This document shows, one piece after another, positions 7,176 to 16,972 of a stretch of DNA of 39,286 nt. The DNA lies in assembly GCA_022825185.1 (NCBI GenBank), contig JAJDYK010000138.1, positions 1-39,286 on the forward strand, in the 5' to 3' direction. Every line of letters begins with the position of its first letter. The stretch's first letter is position 1. This DNA comes from Candidatus Latescibacterota bacterium (GTDB lineage Bacteria; Latescibacterota; UBA2968; UBA8231). Under the pieces are notes generated by a model that did not search any database, was not told the DNA's origin, and saw nothing but the letters and a program-made list of their open reading frames with translations. Made by a program: the position numbers and the translations under genes.

Positions 7176-8459
7176 ATGGCGGAAACTGCCCGCTTGCAGG
7201 CCGGGGACCAGAGCATTGAGTTGCCTGTGGTCGTCGGCAGCGAGGGCGAAAAGGCGCTCGATATTGCCAAATTGCGCGCTGAGACTGGGTATATAGCTCT
7301 AGATCCCGGCTACGGCAATACGGGCTCTTGTCAGAGCGATATCACCTTTATCGACGGCGATGCGGGCATCCTGCGCTACCGGGGCTACGCGATCGAGGAT
7401 TTGGCCGAGTACAGCCGCTTCATCGAGGTCGCCCATTTGCTGATCTGGGGCGAGTTGCCCAACGCCGCGCAACTAGACGAGTTCAGTGCGCTGCTGACCA
7501 AGCACCAGATGCTGCGCGAGGAAGTAAAGCAACACTTCAGCCTCTTTCCGCCCAACTCGCCGCCGATGGCCGTGTTGTCCTCGGTGCTCAATGCGTTGAG
7601 CTGCTATTATCCTGAGTTGTTGGAAATTCAGGACGAGGAGACCTTCATCGAAGCGGCCGCGCGCATCATGTCCAAGGTCCGCACCATTGCCGCCTATTCC
7701 TACCGCCAGCAGTTGGGCCACCACATCGAGTACCCGCACCCTAGGAAGCGATACGCAGAGAATTTCCTGCACATGATGTTCAGCCAGCCGCACAACGAAT
7801 TTGAGGCGGACCCGGTACTAGTCGATGCGCTGGATTTGATCTTCCTCCTTCACGCCGATCACGAGCAGAATTGCAGCACCTCCACGGTGCGGATGGTCGG
7901 CAGCAGCGAAGCCAACCTCTTCGCCTCAGTGGCGGCGGGCGTCTCCGCCCTGTGGGGGCCGCTGCACGGCGGGGCGAATGTGGCGGTGGTGAACATGCTA
8001 GAGACAATCCGCGAAGAAAACATTTCGGTCGGCGACTACGTCGGGCAGGTCAAGGACAAAAAAGCCGGGATCCGCCTGATGGGGTTCGGGCATCGGGTGT
8101 ACAAGAACTTTGACCCGCGCGCCAAGATCATCAAAAAGAGCTGCGAGAAAGTTTTGGCCAAGCTCCACATCAACGACCCTCTGCTCGATATAGCTAAAGA
8201 ACTGGAGGCCGTGGCGCTGGAGGACGAGTATTTCATTCAACGCAAGCTCTATCCCAACGTGGATTTCTACAGCGGCGTCATTCTCCGCGCGCTCGGCATT
8301 CCCAAGGAAATGTTCACCGTGATCTTCGCTATTGGCCGCATGCCGGGCTGGATCGCGCATTGGTACGAGGAGAGCAAGGCCACCAAAATCAGCCGCCCAC
8401 GCCAGATTTACACCGGCTCGGTGCAGCGGACCTATCAGCCGCTCGCCGAGCGGCCCTAA
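7176..8459 (+). CDS. gltA: Citrate synthase (type II, GltA-like)
   Basis: 427 residues, the same length as hexameric GltA of Gram-negative bacteria. It condenses acetyl-CoA with oxaloacetate to form citrate, the entry step of the TCA cycle. Catalytic residues are in place: His229 in LLHADHEQNCSTSTVRMVGS, His264 in WGPLHGGANVAVV, His306 in GFGHRVYKNFDPRA and Asp363 in NVDFYSGVILRALG. The C-terminus has the PGWIAHWYEE and RPRQIYTG motifs. The N-terminal LDPGYGNTGSCQSDITFIDG segment is the GltA-type beta domain that in enterobacteria binds NADH. It has its own strong promoter and is followed after 44 nt by hpf. Confidence 0.96.
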   Translation: MAETARLQAGDQSIELPVVVGSEGEKALDIAKLRAETGYIALDPGYGNTGSCQSDITFIDGDAGILRYRGYAIEDLAEYSRFIEVAHLLIWGELPNAAQLDEFSALLTKHQMLREEVKQHFSLFPPNSPPMAVLSSVLNALSCYYPELLEIQDEETFIEAAARIMSKVRTIAAYSYRQQLGHHIEYPHPRKRYAENFLHMMFSQPHNEFEADPVLVDALDLIFLLHADHEQNCSTSTVRMVGSSEANLFASVAAGVSALWGPLHGGANVAVVNMLETIREENISVGDYVGQVKDKKAGIRLMGFGHRVYKNFDPRAKIIKKSCEKVLAKLHINDPLLDIAKELEAVALEDEYFIQRKLYPNVDFYSGVILRALGIPKEMFTVIFAIGRMPGWIAHWYEESKATKISRPRQIYTGSVQRTYQPLAERP

Positions 8460-8503
8460 GCGCGGGCCAGCGGTTAAATTTTGTCAACAGAAAGGATTAG
8501 GAG

Positions 8504-8794
8504 ATGCAGCCCAGAATCAGTATGCGCCACGGCAAAATCTCAGCAGAAACCAAAGCGCACATTGCCGATTCTTGTACTAAGCTCGAACACTACTTCGACC
8601 GCATCGTGGATTGCGAAGTCGTCCTCGACAAGGAAAAGCACGGCGACAAAGTGGAAATTATCGTCAAGGTGCCGCAGCGCACGTTTGCGGCCACAGGAGC
8701 GGCGGACAATCTCTACAAAGCCTTCGCCGAGGCAGAATCCAAGATCGAAAGCCAGCTCAAAAAACACCACGACAAACTGGTGTCCCACCACTGA
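8504..8794 (+). CDS. hpf: Ribosome hibernation-promoting factor, short form
   Basis: 96 residues with the beta-alpha-beta-beta-beta-alpha pattern of HPF/YfiA: RISMRHGKISAETKAHIADS, LEHYFDRIVDCEVVLDKEK, VEIIVKVPQRTFAATGAADN and a C-terminal helix ending KKHHDKLVSHH. It binds the 30S decoding channel and silences ribosomes in slow growth. It is a short form: the C-terminal dimerisation domain of long HPF is absent. A good GGATTAGGAG ribosome site precedes the ATG. The stop lies 3 nt before pntAA, so it is very likely cotranscribed with the transhydrogenase genes. Confidence 0.88.
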   Translation: MQPRISMRHGKISAETKAHIADSCTKLEHYFDRIVDCEVVLDKEKHGDKVEIIVKVPQRTFAATGAADNLYKAFAEAESKIESQLKKHHDKLVSHH

Positions 8795-8797
8795 TAA

Positions 8798-9946
8798 ATG
8801 ATCGTTGGTATCGCACGAGAGACCTTCGCTGGTGAGCAGCGGGTCGCCTTGGTCCCGGAGGCTGTATCCGGGTTGGCGGCCTGCAATGCGGACATCCTGA
8901 TTGAGTCGGGCGCGGGTGCTGCCGCTGGCTATGCTGATGCGGCCTATGCCGAGCGCGGCGCAGCAATCGCCGCCGATCGCGCCGAGGTGTTCGCCCGCGC
9001 CGAAGTGGTGCTTCAGGTGCGCACGCTCGGCGCGAACCCGGAGGCCGGTCGCGCCGACTTGACCCGGATCCGCTCCGGTCAAGTCCTCGTCGGGGCTTCA
9101 GACCCGCTGACCGCTGGTCCAGAGCTAGTTGCGCTGGCCGATGTCGGCGCGACTCTGTTCGCCATGGAATTGATGCCGCGCATTACCCGCGCCCAGAGCA
9201 TGGATGTGCTCTCGTCCATGGCCACGATCGCCGGCTACAAAGCGGTGCTTTTGGCCGCCGCGGCCCTGCCGCGCATGTTCCCGCTTTTGATGACAGCCGC
9301 TGGTACGTTGACCCCGTCCCGGGTGCTGGTCATCGGCGCTGGGGTCGCCGGTCTCCAGGCCATTGCCACGGCCCGCCGCCTAGGAGCAGTCATCCAGGCG
9401 TACGATGTGCGGCCAGCGGTCAAAGAACAGGTCGAGAGCCTTGGGGCCAAGTTTGTGGAATTGGACATCGATGCTGGCGACTCCGAGGACGCGGGCGGGT
9501 ACGCGCGGGCGCAAGACGAGGTGTTCTACCGCCGCCAGCGCGAGGAACTGGCCAAGGTCGCCGGCCAGAGCGATGTGATTATCACTACGGCCGCCATACC
9601 GGGGCAACCAGCTCCTTTGTTGATTACGGCTGACGCTGTGCAGAGCATGGGACCGGGATCGGTCATCGTCGATTTGGCCTCTGAGCGCGGCGGCAATTGC
9701 GAGTTGACGCGCCCTGGGGAGACGATCGTCGAGGACGGAGTGCAGATCATGGGGCCGCTCAATCTACCGGCGACTGTGCCGCACCACGCCAGCCAAATGT
9801 ACTCGCACAATATCGCGACCTTCTTCCGGCATTTGGCGGGTGAGGGTGAGTTGCAATTCGACATGGAGGACGAAATCACGCGCGAGACCTTGGTGTTGCG
9901 CGACGGTGAGATCGTCCATCCGCGCATTCGCAAAGGAATTTCATAG
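8798..9946 (+). CDS. pntAA: NAD(P) transhydrogenase subunit alpha part 1 (domain I)
   Basis: 382 residues forming the soluble NAD(H)-binding domain I of proton-translocating transhydrogenase. Motifs are VGIARETFAGEQRVALVPE at the start, FAMELMPRITRAQSMDVLSSMATIAGYKAV, VLVIGAGVAGLQAIATARRLGA (Rossmann GxGxxG), AYDVRPAVKEQVESLGAKFVELD, DVIITTAAIPGQPAP, GSVIVDLASERGGNCE, and NLPATVPHHASQMYSHNIATF at the end. It transfers hydride between NADH and NADP+, coupled to proton flow through PntAB/PntB. The alpha subunit is split as in Rhodospirillum-type enzymes. The stop overlaps the next start by one base. Confidence 0.95.
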   Translation: MIVGIARETFAGEQRVALVPEAVSGLAACNADILIESGAGAAAGYADAAYAERGAAIAADRAEVFARAEVVLQVRTLGANPEAGRADLTRIRSGQVLVGASDPLTAGPELVALADVGATLFAMELMPRITRAQSMDVLSSMATIAGYKAVLLAAAALPRMFPLLMTAAGTLTPSRVLVIGAGVAGLQAIATARRLGAVIQAYDVRPAVKEQVESLGAKFVELDIDAGDSEDAGGYARAQDEVFYRRQREELAKVAGQSDVIITTAAIPGQPAPLLITADAVQSMGPGSVIVDLASERGGNCELTRPGETIVEDGVQIMGPLNLPATVPHHASQMYSHNIATFFRHLAGEGELQFDMEDEITRETLVLRDGEIVHPRIRKGIS

Positions 9947-10227
9947 TGGACGTCCTAGTAGCCGCGCTGACAGTGTTTGCACTCGCTGTCTTCGTCGGCT
10001 TTGAAATCATCACCAAGATCCCGCCGACCCTGCACACGCCGCTGATGTCTGGGTCCAATGCCATCTCCGGCATCACCCTGATCGGCGCACTGCTCTCGGC
10101 GGGTTCTGAGCACTCGGCCTTGGCGACCTATTTGGGTCTGGCGGCTGTCATCTTCGCTACGATCAACGTGGTGGGTGGATTCATGGTAACGCACCGCATG
10201 TTGGGGATGTTTAGGAGGCGGGACTAG
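9946..10227 (+). CDS. pntAB: NAD(P) transhydrogenase subunit alpha part 2 (membrane)
   Basis: 93 residues with three transmembrane helices (VLVAALTVFALAVFVGFEII, ISGITLIGALLSAG, LGLAAVIFATINVVGGFMVT), the usual size of PntAB. It carries part of the proton channel of transhydrogenase. Family signatures are TKIPPTLHTPLMSGSNAISGI and GGFMVTHRMLGMF. It starts with a GTG that shares a base with the pntAA stop, and it ends 3 nt before pntB. Confidence 0.93.
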   Translation: MDVLVAALTVFALAVFVGFEIITKIPPTLHTPLMSGSNAISGITLIGALLSAGSEHSALATYLGLAAVIFATINVVGGFMVTHRMLGMFRRRD

Positions 10228-10230
10228 CGC

Positions 10231-11604
10231 ATGAGCGCGACCCTGATCAACTTCGCCTACCTGGTCGCCTCGGTCCTCTTCATTCTCGGCCTCAAGGGAT
10301 TGACGCACCCGCGCACGGCTGTGCGCGGCAATTTGCTGGGGGCCTTGGGGATGTTGTTGGCCGTCGTCGTCACCCTGCTGGACCAGCGGATTCTGTCCGG
10401 CGAATACATTTTGCTGGGTGCCGTAGTAGGTGCGCTGATTGGCATGATTCTGGCGGTAAAAATTCCCCTGACCTCCATGCCCGAGTTAGTGGCGGTTTTT
10501 AACGGCTTGGGCGGCGGTGCTTCTGCGTTGGTGGCTGGCGCGGCGCTGATTGAGGCGCAGGCTCCTTCCTACCAATTCACGGCTGCCACGGCCGCCTCTG
10601 GGATCATCGGCGCGGTTACTTTCTGGGGTAGTATCGTGGCCTTCCTCAAGCTGATGGAAGTGCTCAAGGGCTTGGTGCGGTTCCCCGGCCAGCAGTTTTT
10701 CAACGGGGTGCTGGTCCTCGGCAGTGTGGGTTTGGGTGCTTGGTTGGTGCTGGGTGAGCCGGACGCCTTCTGGGCCATGGTCGGCGTGGCCTCGCTGTTG
10801 GGCCTGTTGCTCGTATTGCCCATCGGCGGAGCCGATATGCCGGTGGTGATTGCCCTGCTCAATTCGTGTTCGGGGCTGGCGGCCGCGGCTACCGGCTTTG
10901 TGCTCGACAACAATGTGCTGATTATCGCCGGGTCGCTGGTGGGAGCCTCGGGGCTGATTTTGACGCAAATCATGTGCCGGGCCATGAATCGCTCGCTGGG
11001 CAATGTGTTTTTCGGCGGCGTCGGTGCCGAGGTCGCAAGCGGAACCAGTGACGACGAGGTTTATGCCGGCAAGATCAAGTCAACCTCGGCCGAGGAAGTC
11101 GCGCTGCTGTTTGACACGGCCCGGCGCGTGGTGGTAGTCCCCGGCTACGGCATGGCCGTGGCCCAAGCGCAACACGCCGTGCGGGATTTGGCCAATTTGC
11201 TCGAAGAGCGCGGCGTCGCGGTCGAATACGCCATCCATCCGGTGGCAGGCCGGATGCCGGGCCACATGAACGTGCTGTTGGCCGAGGCCGAAGTGCCCTA
11301 CGACAAGTTAGTGGAAATGGATCGGATCAATCCGACCTTCCAGCAGACCGATGTGGCGTTGATTATCGGTGCCAACGATGTGGTCAACCCCCTTGCCCGC
11401 GACGCGGATTCCGGGCCGATTGCCGGGATGCCGATCCTCGACGTGGATCATGCGCGCACGGTGGTGGTGATTAAACGGAGCCTGAGCCCGGGGTTTGCCG
11501 GGCTGCCCAATCCGCTTTTTGCCGCGGAAAATGCACTGATGTTTTTCGGCAGCGCCAAAGAGGCGGTGTTGGATTTGGTAGCTGCGGTAAAAGAGAGTGG
11601 ATAG
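10231..11604 (+). CDS. pntB: NAD(P) transhydrogenase subunit beta
   Basis: 457 residues. The first ~260 form the multi-helix membrane domain II (FAYLVASVLFILGLKGLTHP, MPELVAVFNGLGGGASALVA, NSCSGLAAAATGFVL). The rest is the NADP(H)-binding domain III, with VVVVPGYGMAVAQAQHAVRDL, YAIHPVAGRMPGHMNVLLAEA, LIIGANDVVNPLARDADSGPIAGMP and KRSLSPGFAGLPNPLF. With PntAA and PntAB it makes NADPH from NADH using the proton gradient, and so could feed the NADPH-using glutamate synthase encoded just downstream. It converges with the Lrp-like gene with only 5 nt between stops, leaving no room for a separate terminator. Confidence 0.96.
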   Translation: MSATLINFAYLVASVLFILGLKGLTHPRTAVRGNLLGALGMLLAVVVTLLDQRILSGEYILLGAVVGALIGMILAVKIPLTSMPELVAVFNGLGGGASALVAGAALIEAQAPSYQFTAATAASGIIGAVTFWGSIVAFLKLMEVLKGLVRFPGQQFFNGVLVLGSVGLGAWLVLGEPDAFWAMVGVASLLGLLLVLPIGGADMPVVIALLNSCSGLAAAATGFVLDNNVLIIAGSLVGASGLILTQIMCRAMNRSLGNVFFGGVGAEVASGTSDDEVYAGKIKSTSAEEVALLFDTARRVVVVPGYGMAVAQAQHAVRDLANLLEERGVAVEYAIHPVAGRMPGHMNVLLAEAEVPYDKLVEMDRINPTFQQTDVALIIGANDVVNPLARDADSGPIAGMPILDVDHARTVVVIKRSLSPGFAGLPNPLFAAENALMFFGSAKEAVLDLVAAVKESG

Positions 11605-11609
11605 GGCTA

Positions 11610-12185
11610 TTACTCGACGAAAATGGCGTCGTCGGGCCAAGATTCCACGATAAAACCCGCCTGCGTATTTACCATGGGCAAATAGTTGTGCAGCCGCCTG
11701 ATGGGGTCCAACAGGCGGATGGTTTGCATCTCCTGGATCGAGTCCTCACCGTGGTTTTTCTGCAGCGAGGGGATGATCTTGCCCTGGACACTTTCAGCCA
11801 CATCGCTGTCGGACTCGCCTTCGACGATCATCACCAGCGCGATGTGGCCATCTACTTCGGCGATATAGCTGTCGCGGATTAGCTCGCTGAATACATTGGC
11901 GACATTGGGTTCGGAGCGGATTTCCTGCACGATCTGGCTGCGGGTGATGCCCAATTTGAACTTGATGGTGAGCATGTGCTGGGTAGTGAAGCGGCCCGTG
12001 CCTTGGGCCTGCATATCGACCGCGGCGTAGTAGAAGAGGATGCCTTCCTGTTCGAGGCGGGCGCGCTTGCGGCTGACGGTGCGCACTGGCACGCCGGTCA
12101 AGGTGCTGATGCGGTTGTCCGAGCAGCGGGGGTTGCGGATGAGGGTGCGGACTATTTGCCGCTCTTGTTCGTCAAAACGTCTCAT
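11610..12185 (-). CDS. Lrp/AsnC-type transcriptional regulator
   Basis: 191 residues. The N-terminal ~50 match the AsnC-type winged helix (FDEQERQIVRTLIRNPRCSD, then STLTGVPVRTVSRKRARLEQEGIL), followed by a beta strand and a divergent RAM-like ligand domain (HMLTIKFKLGITRSQIVQEI, NVANVFSELIRDSYIAEVDG, IALVMIVEGESDSDV). It is about 25 residues longer than typical Lrp; the C-terminal tail after VQGKIIPSL is not one I recognise. It is divergent from gltBD, the classical Lrp target in E. coli, and two operator-like sites lie between the genes. It probably controls gltBD and itself in response to an amino acid; the ligand is unknown. Confidence 0.8.
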   Translation of the reverse strand: MRRFDEQERQIVRTLIRNPRCSDNRISTLTGVPVRTVSRKRARLEQEGILFYYAAVDMQAQGTGRFTTQHMLTIKFKLGITRSQIVQEIRSEPNVANVFSELIRDSYIAEVDGHIALVMIVEGESDSDVAESVQGKIIPSLQKNHGEDSIQEMQTIRLLDPIRRLHNYLPMVNTQAGFIVESWPDDAIFVE

Positions 12186-12211
12186 GGCCTGAATTGTCCA
12201 TTAAAAAGTGA

Positions 12212-12226
12212 AAGTTGGCGCAATTT
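12212..12226. promoter_or_regulatory. Candidate Lrp-type operator site 1 (over the regulator promoter)
   Basis: TTGGCGCAA (12215-12223), flanked by A/T, forms an imperfect 15-bp palindrome of type AA-N-TTG-NNN-CAA-N-TT, the size usual for Lrp/AsnC sites. It overlaps the predicted -10 of the regulator's own promoter (12222-12227, minus strand), which would give negative autoregulation. The core recurs exactly 63 bp away at 12278. Confidence 0.5.
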
Positions 12227-12251
12227 AGGCCATATACGGTAGTGCTGTCAA
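12222..12251 (-). promoter_or_regulatory. Sigma70-type promoter of the Lrp-like gene
   Basis: On the minus strand a consensus TTGACA (12251-12246), an 18-bp spacer and TAAATT (12227-12222) precede the regulator ATG (12185) by about 37 bp. The -10 lies within operator site 1. Confidence 0.5.
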
Positions 12252-12277
12252 GGGATGTTTCAAGAAAGTTGTGTAAA

Positions 12278-12286
12278 TTGGCGCAA
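12278..12286. promoter_or_regulatory. Candidate Lrp-type operator site 2 (next to the gltB -35)
   Basis: A second exact copy of TTGGCGCAA, centred 63 bp from site 1 (about six helical turns). It ends 6 bp before the gltB -35, a position suited to activation. Its flanks are less symmetric than those of site 1. Confidence 0.5.
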
Positions 12287-12292
12287 GGGCGT

Positions 12293-12320
12293 TTGACAAC
12301 ATAGCCGTAGTTCATATATT
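12293..12320 (+). promoter_or_regulatory. Sigma70-type promoter of gltBD
   Basis: TTGACA (12293-12298), 16 bp and TATATT (12315-12320) predict a transcript start near 12327 and a leader of about 34 nt to the gltB ATG. Confidence 0.6.
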
Positions 12321-12360
12321 AACCCTTCTTTTTCAGAAGATAGAGCAAGGGAAAATTAAA

Positions 12361-15300
12361 ATGACCCGGATACCCGGATACCCGCAAAAACAGGGTCTTT
12401 ACGATCCAGCCCGCGAAAGCGACGCCTGCGGGATCGGCTTTGTCGTAAACATCAAGGGCCACAAGTCGCACAAATTGGTGCGTCAATCCTTGGAGGTCTT
12501 GGAGCATCTCAAGCACCGAGGTGCCTGCGGTTGCGAGGCCAACACGGGCGATGGTGCCGGTATGTTGGTGCAGTTGCCCCACAAGTTTTTTAGTGCCGTC
12601 TGCGACTTTGCGTTGCCCGCGCCGGGTGAGTACGGAGTGGGCATGTTGTTTTTGCCGCCTGATCCCGCCCAGCGCCAAGTCTGCGAAGAGCGCTTCGCCC
12701 GCATCGTCGAAGAAGAGGGGCAGCGCCTGCTCGGCTGGCGGGACGTGCCTACTTGCAACGCGGCCTTGGGCCACACTGCCAAGCTGCGCGAGCCGTTTCA
12801 GCGTCAGGTCTTCATCGGCCGCGGCGAGGTGCAAGGCGACGACGCGCTGGCCTTTGAGCGCAAGCTCTACGTCATCTGCAAGTGCGCTGAAAACGCGATT
12901 CGCTACAGCGGTGAAATCGCCGATGGCGACTTCTTCTACCCGGCTAGTCTCTCTTCGCGCACCATCGTCTATAAGGGCATGCTGATCTCCGACCAAGTCG
13001 TGGATTACTTTTCCGACTTGAGCGATGAGCGCTTTGAGGCGGCCATTGCGTTAGTGCATTCGCGCTTTAGCACCAACACCTTTCCGAGCTGGGAGCGGGC
13101 GCATCCCTACCGCTACATCATCCACAACGGCGAGATAAATACCGTGCGCGGCAACGGCAACTGGATGCGCGCGCGCGAGGGCATGTTGACTTCCGAGCAC
13201 TTCGGCGATGATATCGACAAGCTCTTCCCCATCATCCACGAAGACGGCTCTGATTCGGCCAAGTTCGACAATGCGCTCGAACTGCTGACCTTGGGAGGGC
13301 GCTCGTTGGCGCACGGGGTGATGATGATGATTCCCGAGCCGTGGGAAAACCACGAAACCATGAGCGCCGAGAAGCGGGCCTTTTACGAGTACCATAGCTG
13401 TCTGATGGAGCCGTGGGACGGGCCGGCCTCGGTGGCTTTTACCGACGGTGTCGTCGTCGGTGGCATGCTCGACCGCAACGGCTTCAGGCCCTCGCGTTAC
13501 TACATTGCCAAAGACGATACGCTGGTGCTCTCTTCGGAAACGGGCGTGCTGAGTATTCCGCCGGAAGACGTGGTCTTCAAAGGCCGGCTGCAACCGGGCC
13601 GGATGCTCTTGATCGATACGGAGGAGGGCCGGATCATCAGCGACGAGGAGATCAAGCACCAGATCGCCACGGAGCATCCCTATCAGGCGTGGCTCGACGA
13701 GAATCTAGTCGCGCTCGAAGACCTGCCGGAGGTTGAGGGCGCGCCTCTGTTGGACAGTCACGAGGAAGTGCTCCACTGGCAGCAGGCTTTTGGCTATACG
13801 TTTGAGGACCTGCGCGTCTTCCTCAAGCCGATGGTTCAGGTGCTCAAGGACCCAGTCGGCTCTATGGGCAATGACGCGGCGCTGGCGGCGCTGTCAGAGC
13901 GGCCGCAGCTTCTCTACAACTACTTCAAGCAGCACTTCGCTCAGGTTACCAATCCCCCGCTCGACCCGCTGCGCGAGGAATTGATTACCTCGGCCGAGAC
14001 CAAAATCGGCCCCGAGCGCAATTTGCTGGAGCCCGAGCCGGCAAGCTGCCGCCAGATCACCTTGCAACGGCCCATTCTCAAAAACGACGAGTTGGAAAAG
14101 CTGCGGCAGGTCGATCTCTTTGGCCACAAGGCGGCGACGATTCCGATCCTGTTCAAGCGCGAGGCTGGCGAGGCCGGTCTCGCCAAGGCCATGGACGCGC
14201 TGTGTGCTGAAGTCGATGCAGCTATTGCCGAGGGCCACAACTTGATTATCCTCTCAGACCGGGAAGCAGATGCCGACAACGTGCCGATCCCGGCGCTGTT
14301 GGCCGTGTCCGGGGTGCATCACCACTTGGTGCGGCTGGAGACCCGCACGCGCGTCGGCTTGGCGCTCGAGTCGGGCGAGCCGCGCGAGGTGCATCACTTC
14401 TGTCTGCTCTTGGGCTACGGCGCGCAGGCGATCAACCCCTACATGGCCTTTGAGAGCCTCAACGACATGATCCGCGAAAACATGCTCGAAGGCTATACCT
14501 ACGAGGAGGCCGAGGAGCGCTACATTTACGCGGCGATTAAGGGCACGGTCAAGGTAATGGCTAAGATGGGCATCTCGACGATCAAGTCGTATCGGGGCGC
14601 GCAGATTTTCGAGACCGTGGGGCTAAACCAAGAAGTGGTGGATCAGTACTTCACTTGGACTACGACTCAAGTGAAGGGCATGGGCATTGAGGACATTGCC
14701 CGCGAGGCGCTAGTGCGCCACGAGGCGGCCTTCCCCCAGATCCCGACTAATGGCCGCACCCTCGACGTGGGTGGGCACTACCAATGGCGCAAGGGCGGCG
14801 AGCACCACCTGTTCAATCCCAAGACGATCCACCTGCTGCAGCGGGCGTCGCGCGCCAACGATTACGAAGTGTACAAGCAGTACGCCGAGTTGATCAACGA
14901 CCAGTCCGAGCGCTTGGCGACCTTGCGGAGCTTGTTGGAATTTAAGGGTGACGTCGAGCCGGTGCCCATTGAGGAGGTCGAGCCGGTCGAGGAGATCACC
15001 CGCCGCTTCAAGAGCGGGGCGATGTCCTACGGCTCGATCAGCAAGGAGGCACACGAAGATTTGGCCATCGCCATGAATCGCCTCGGCGGCAAGAGCAATA
15101 CCGGCGAGGGCGGCGAAGACCCGGCCCGCTATGTAATTGAGCCTAACGGCGACTCCAAAAATAGTGCCATCAAACAGGTGGCCTCTGGGCGCTTTGGCGT
15201 GACGAGTCACTATTTGACTCAGGCCAAAGAGCTGCAAATCAAGATGGCGCAGGGTGCCAAGCCGGGCGAGGGCGGCGAGTTGCCCGGCCCCAAGGTCTAT

Positions 15301-16947
15301 CCCTGGATCGCCAAGGTGCGCCACTCGACTCCAGGCGTCGAGCTGATCTCGCCGCCGCCGCACCACGACATCTACTCGATTGAGGACTTGGCCCAGCTAA
15401 TCCACGATCTCAAAAATTCAAATGTCGATGCGCGGATCAACGTCAAGCTGGTCTCCGAGTTCGGGGTCGGCACCGTTGCCGCGGGGGTGGCCAAGGGCCA
15501 CTCGGACGTGGTGCTGATTTCGGGCCACGACGGGGGCACCGGCGCTTCGCCGCAGACTTCGATTAAGCACGCGGGCCTGCCTTGGGAACTGGGATTGGCC
15601 GAGACGCACCAGACGCTGGTGCTCAACGATCTGCGCAGCCGCATCGTCGTCGAGACCGACGGCCAGCTCAAGACCGGGCGCGACGTGGTCGTCGCCGCGT
15701 TGCTGGGCGCGGAGGAATTCGGTTTCGCCACTACGGCGCTGGTTGCGATGGGTTGCATTATGATGCGGGTTTGCCACCTCGACACCTGTCCGGTGGGCGT
15801 GGCGACCCAAAACCCAGAGCTGCGCGACAAATTCACCGGCAGCCCCGATCACGTGGTCAACTTCCTGCGCTTTGTCGCCGAAGACATGCGCGAGATCATG
15901 GCTGCGCTCGGTTTCCGCACGGTCAATGAGATGATCGGCCGCACCGACCGGCTTGAACCCAAGAAGGCCATTGCGTTGTGGAAGACGGCCGGCATCGATC
16001 TGACGCCGATTTTGCACCAGCCCGAGGTCGGCCCCGAAGTTGGGCGCTACTGCCAGATCCCGCAGGATCACGGGCTGGACGAGGCGCTCGACAACACCAC
16101 CTTGCTGGAGCTGTGCAAACCGGCCCTTGAAAGTGGCGAGCCGGTCGCGGTGGAATTGCCGATTGAGAATACCAACCGAGTCGTAGGCACCATCCTCGGC
16201 AGTGAGGTGACTAGGCGCTACGGCCCCGAAGGCCTGCCCGAGGACACTATTCGCCTCAAGTTTGAAGGTGCCGCTGGCCAGAGCTTTGCCGCCTTTACTC
16301 CTAAGGGCCTGACCATGGAAGTCGAAGGCGATGCCAACGATTACTTCGGCAAAGGACTTTCGGGTGCCAAGCTGGTGCTTTATCCGCCCAAAGGCTCCAC
16401 CTTCGTGCCGTGGGAGAACATCATTTGCGGCAACGTCGCCTTCTATGGCGCTACCTCCGGCGAGGCGTATATCCACGGTATTGCCGGCGAGCGCTTCTGC
16501 GTGCGCAACAGCGGAGTCCACGCCGTAGTAGAGGGCGTCGGCGACCACGGCTGCGAGTACATGACCGGTGGGCGGGTCGTAGTGCTGGGCCGCACCGGAC
16601 GCAATTTTGGCGCTGGGATGTCGGGCGGCGTTGCCTACGTGCTCGACGAAGAGGACGACTTTGCGATCCGCTTCAACGACGAGATGGCCGATATGGGGCC
16701 GGTAGAGGACGCCGAGGACATCGCCGAGTTGCGGACCATGATCGAGCGCCACGTGCAGCACACCAACAGCGCACTTGGCCAGCGGGTCTTGGACCAATGG
16801 GACGCGATGCTGCCCCGGTTCGTCAAGGTCATGCCGCGCGATTACCGCAAGATGCTCAACGCCTTCAAGCGCGTCGAGGAACGCGGACTGACCGGCGACG
16901 AGGCCGCGCTGGTCGCCTTCCGCGAGGCCATGGCTGAAGCGTCCTGA
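12361..16947 (+). CDS. gltB: Glutamate synthase large subunit
   Basis: 1528 residues, full length for bacterial GltB. Order of parts: a class II glutamine amidotransferase domain starting at Cys23 in [12 protein letters not shown] (the propeptide of 22 residues would be cleaved); a central domain ([43 protein letters not shown]); the FMN-binding synthase barrel ([59 protein letters not shown]); a 3Fe-4S cluster at Cys1132, Cys1138 and Cys1143 ([13 protein letters not shown]); and the C-terminal beta-helix. It moves the glutamine amide to 2-oxoglutarate, giving two glutamates. The start region has a doubled CCGGATAC. gltD follows after 25 nt. Confidence 0.97.
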   Translation: MTRIPGYPQKQGLYDPARESDACGIGFVVNIKGHKSHKLVRQSLEVLEHLKHRGACGCEANTGDGAGMLVQLPHKFFSAVCDFALPAPGEYGVGMLFLPPDPAQRQVCEERFARIVEEEGQRLLGWRDVPTCNAALGHTAKLREPFQRQVFIGRGEVQGDDALAFERKLYVICKCAENAIRYSGEIADGDFFYPASLSSRTIVYKGMLISDQVVDYFSDLSDERFEAAIALVHSRFSTNTFPSWERAHPYRYIIHNGEINTVRGNGNWMRAREGMLTSEHFGDDIDKLFPIIHEDGSDSAKFDNALELLTLGGRSLAHGVMMMIPEPWENHETMSAEKRAFYEYHSCLMEPWDGPASVAFTDGVVVGGMLDRNGFRPSRYYIAKDDTLVLSSETGVLSIPPEDVVFKGRLQPGRMLLIDTEEGRIISDEEIKHQIATEHPYQAWLDENLVALEDLPEVEGAPLLDSHEEVLHWQQAFGYTFEDLRVFLKPMVQVLKDPVGSMGNDAALAALSERPQLLYNYFKQHFAQVTNPPLDPLREELITSAETKIGPERNLLEPEPASCRQITLQRPILKNDELEKLRQVDLFGHKAATIPILFKREAGEAGLAKAMDALCAEVDAAIAEGHNLIILSDREADADNVPIPALLAVSGVHHHLVRLETRTRVGLALESGEPREVHHFCLLLGYGAQAINPYMAFESLNDMIRENMLEGYTYEEAEERYIYAAIKGTVKVMAKMGISTIKSYRGAQIFETVGLNQEVVDQYFTWTTTQVKGMGIEDIAREALVRHEAAFPQIPTNGRTLDVGGHYQWRKGGEHHLFNPKTIHLLQRASRANDYEVYKQYAELINDQSERLATLRSLLEFKGDVEPVPIEEVEPVEEITRRFKSGAMSYGSISKEAHEDLAIAMNRLGGKSNTGEGGEDPARYVIEPNGDSKNSAIKQVASGRFGVTSHYLTQAKELQIKMAQGAKPGEGGELPGPKVYPWIAKVRHSTPGVELISPPPHHDIYSIEDLAQLIHDLKNSNVDARINVKLVSEFGVGTVAAGVAKGHSDVVLISGHDGGTGASPQTSIKHAGLPWELGLAETHQTLVLNDLRSRIVVETDGQLKTGRDVVVAALLGAEEFGFATTALVAMGCIMMRVCHLDTCPVGVATQNPELRDKFTGSPDHVVNFLRFVAEDMREIMAALGFRTVNEMIGRTDRLEPKKAIALWKTAGIDLTPILHQPEVGPEVGRYCQIPQDHGLDEALDNTTLLELCKPALESGEPVAVELPIENTNRVVGTILGSEVTRRYGPEGLPEDTIRLKFEGAAGQSFAAFTPKGLTMEVEGDANDYFGKGLSGAKLVLYPPKGSTFVPWENIICGNVAFYGATSGEAYIHGIAGERFCVRNSGVHAVVEGVGDHGCEYMTGGRVVVLGRTGRNFGAGMSGGVAYVLDEEDDFAIRFNDEMADMGPVEDAEDIAELRTMIERHVQHTNSALGQRVLDQWDAMLPRFVKVMPRDYRKMLNAFKRVEERGLTGDEAALVAFREAMAEAS

Positions 16948-16972
16948 GTAGGATACTGAACAGGAAAAAATA

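Noticed and set aside
12361..12384. Doubled CCGGATAC at the gltB start as a regulatory repeat
   Set aside because: It encodes the propeptide residues R-I-P-G-Y-P and is short; simple slippage within coding sequence explains it.
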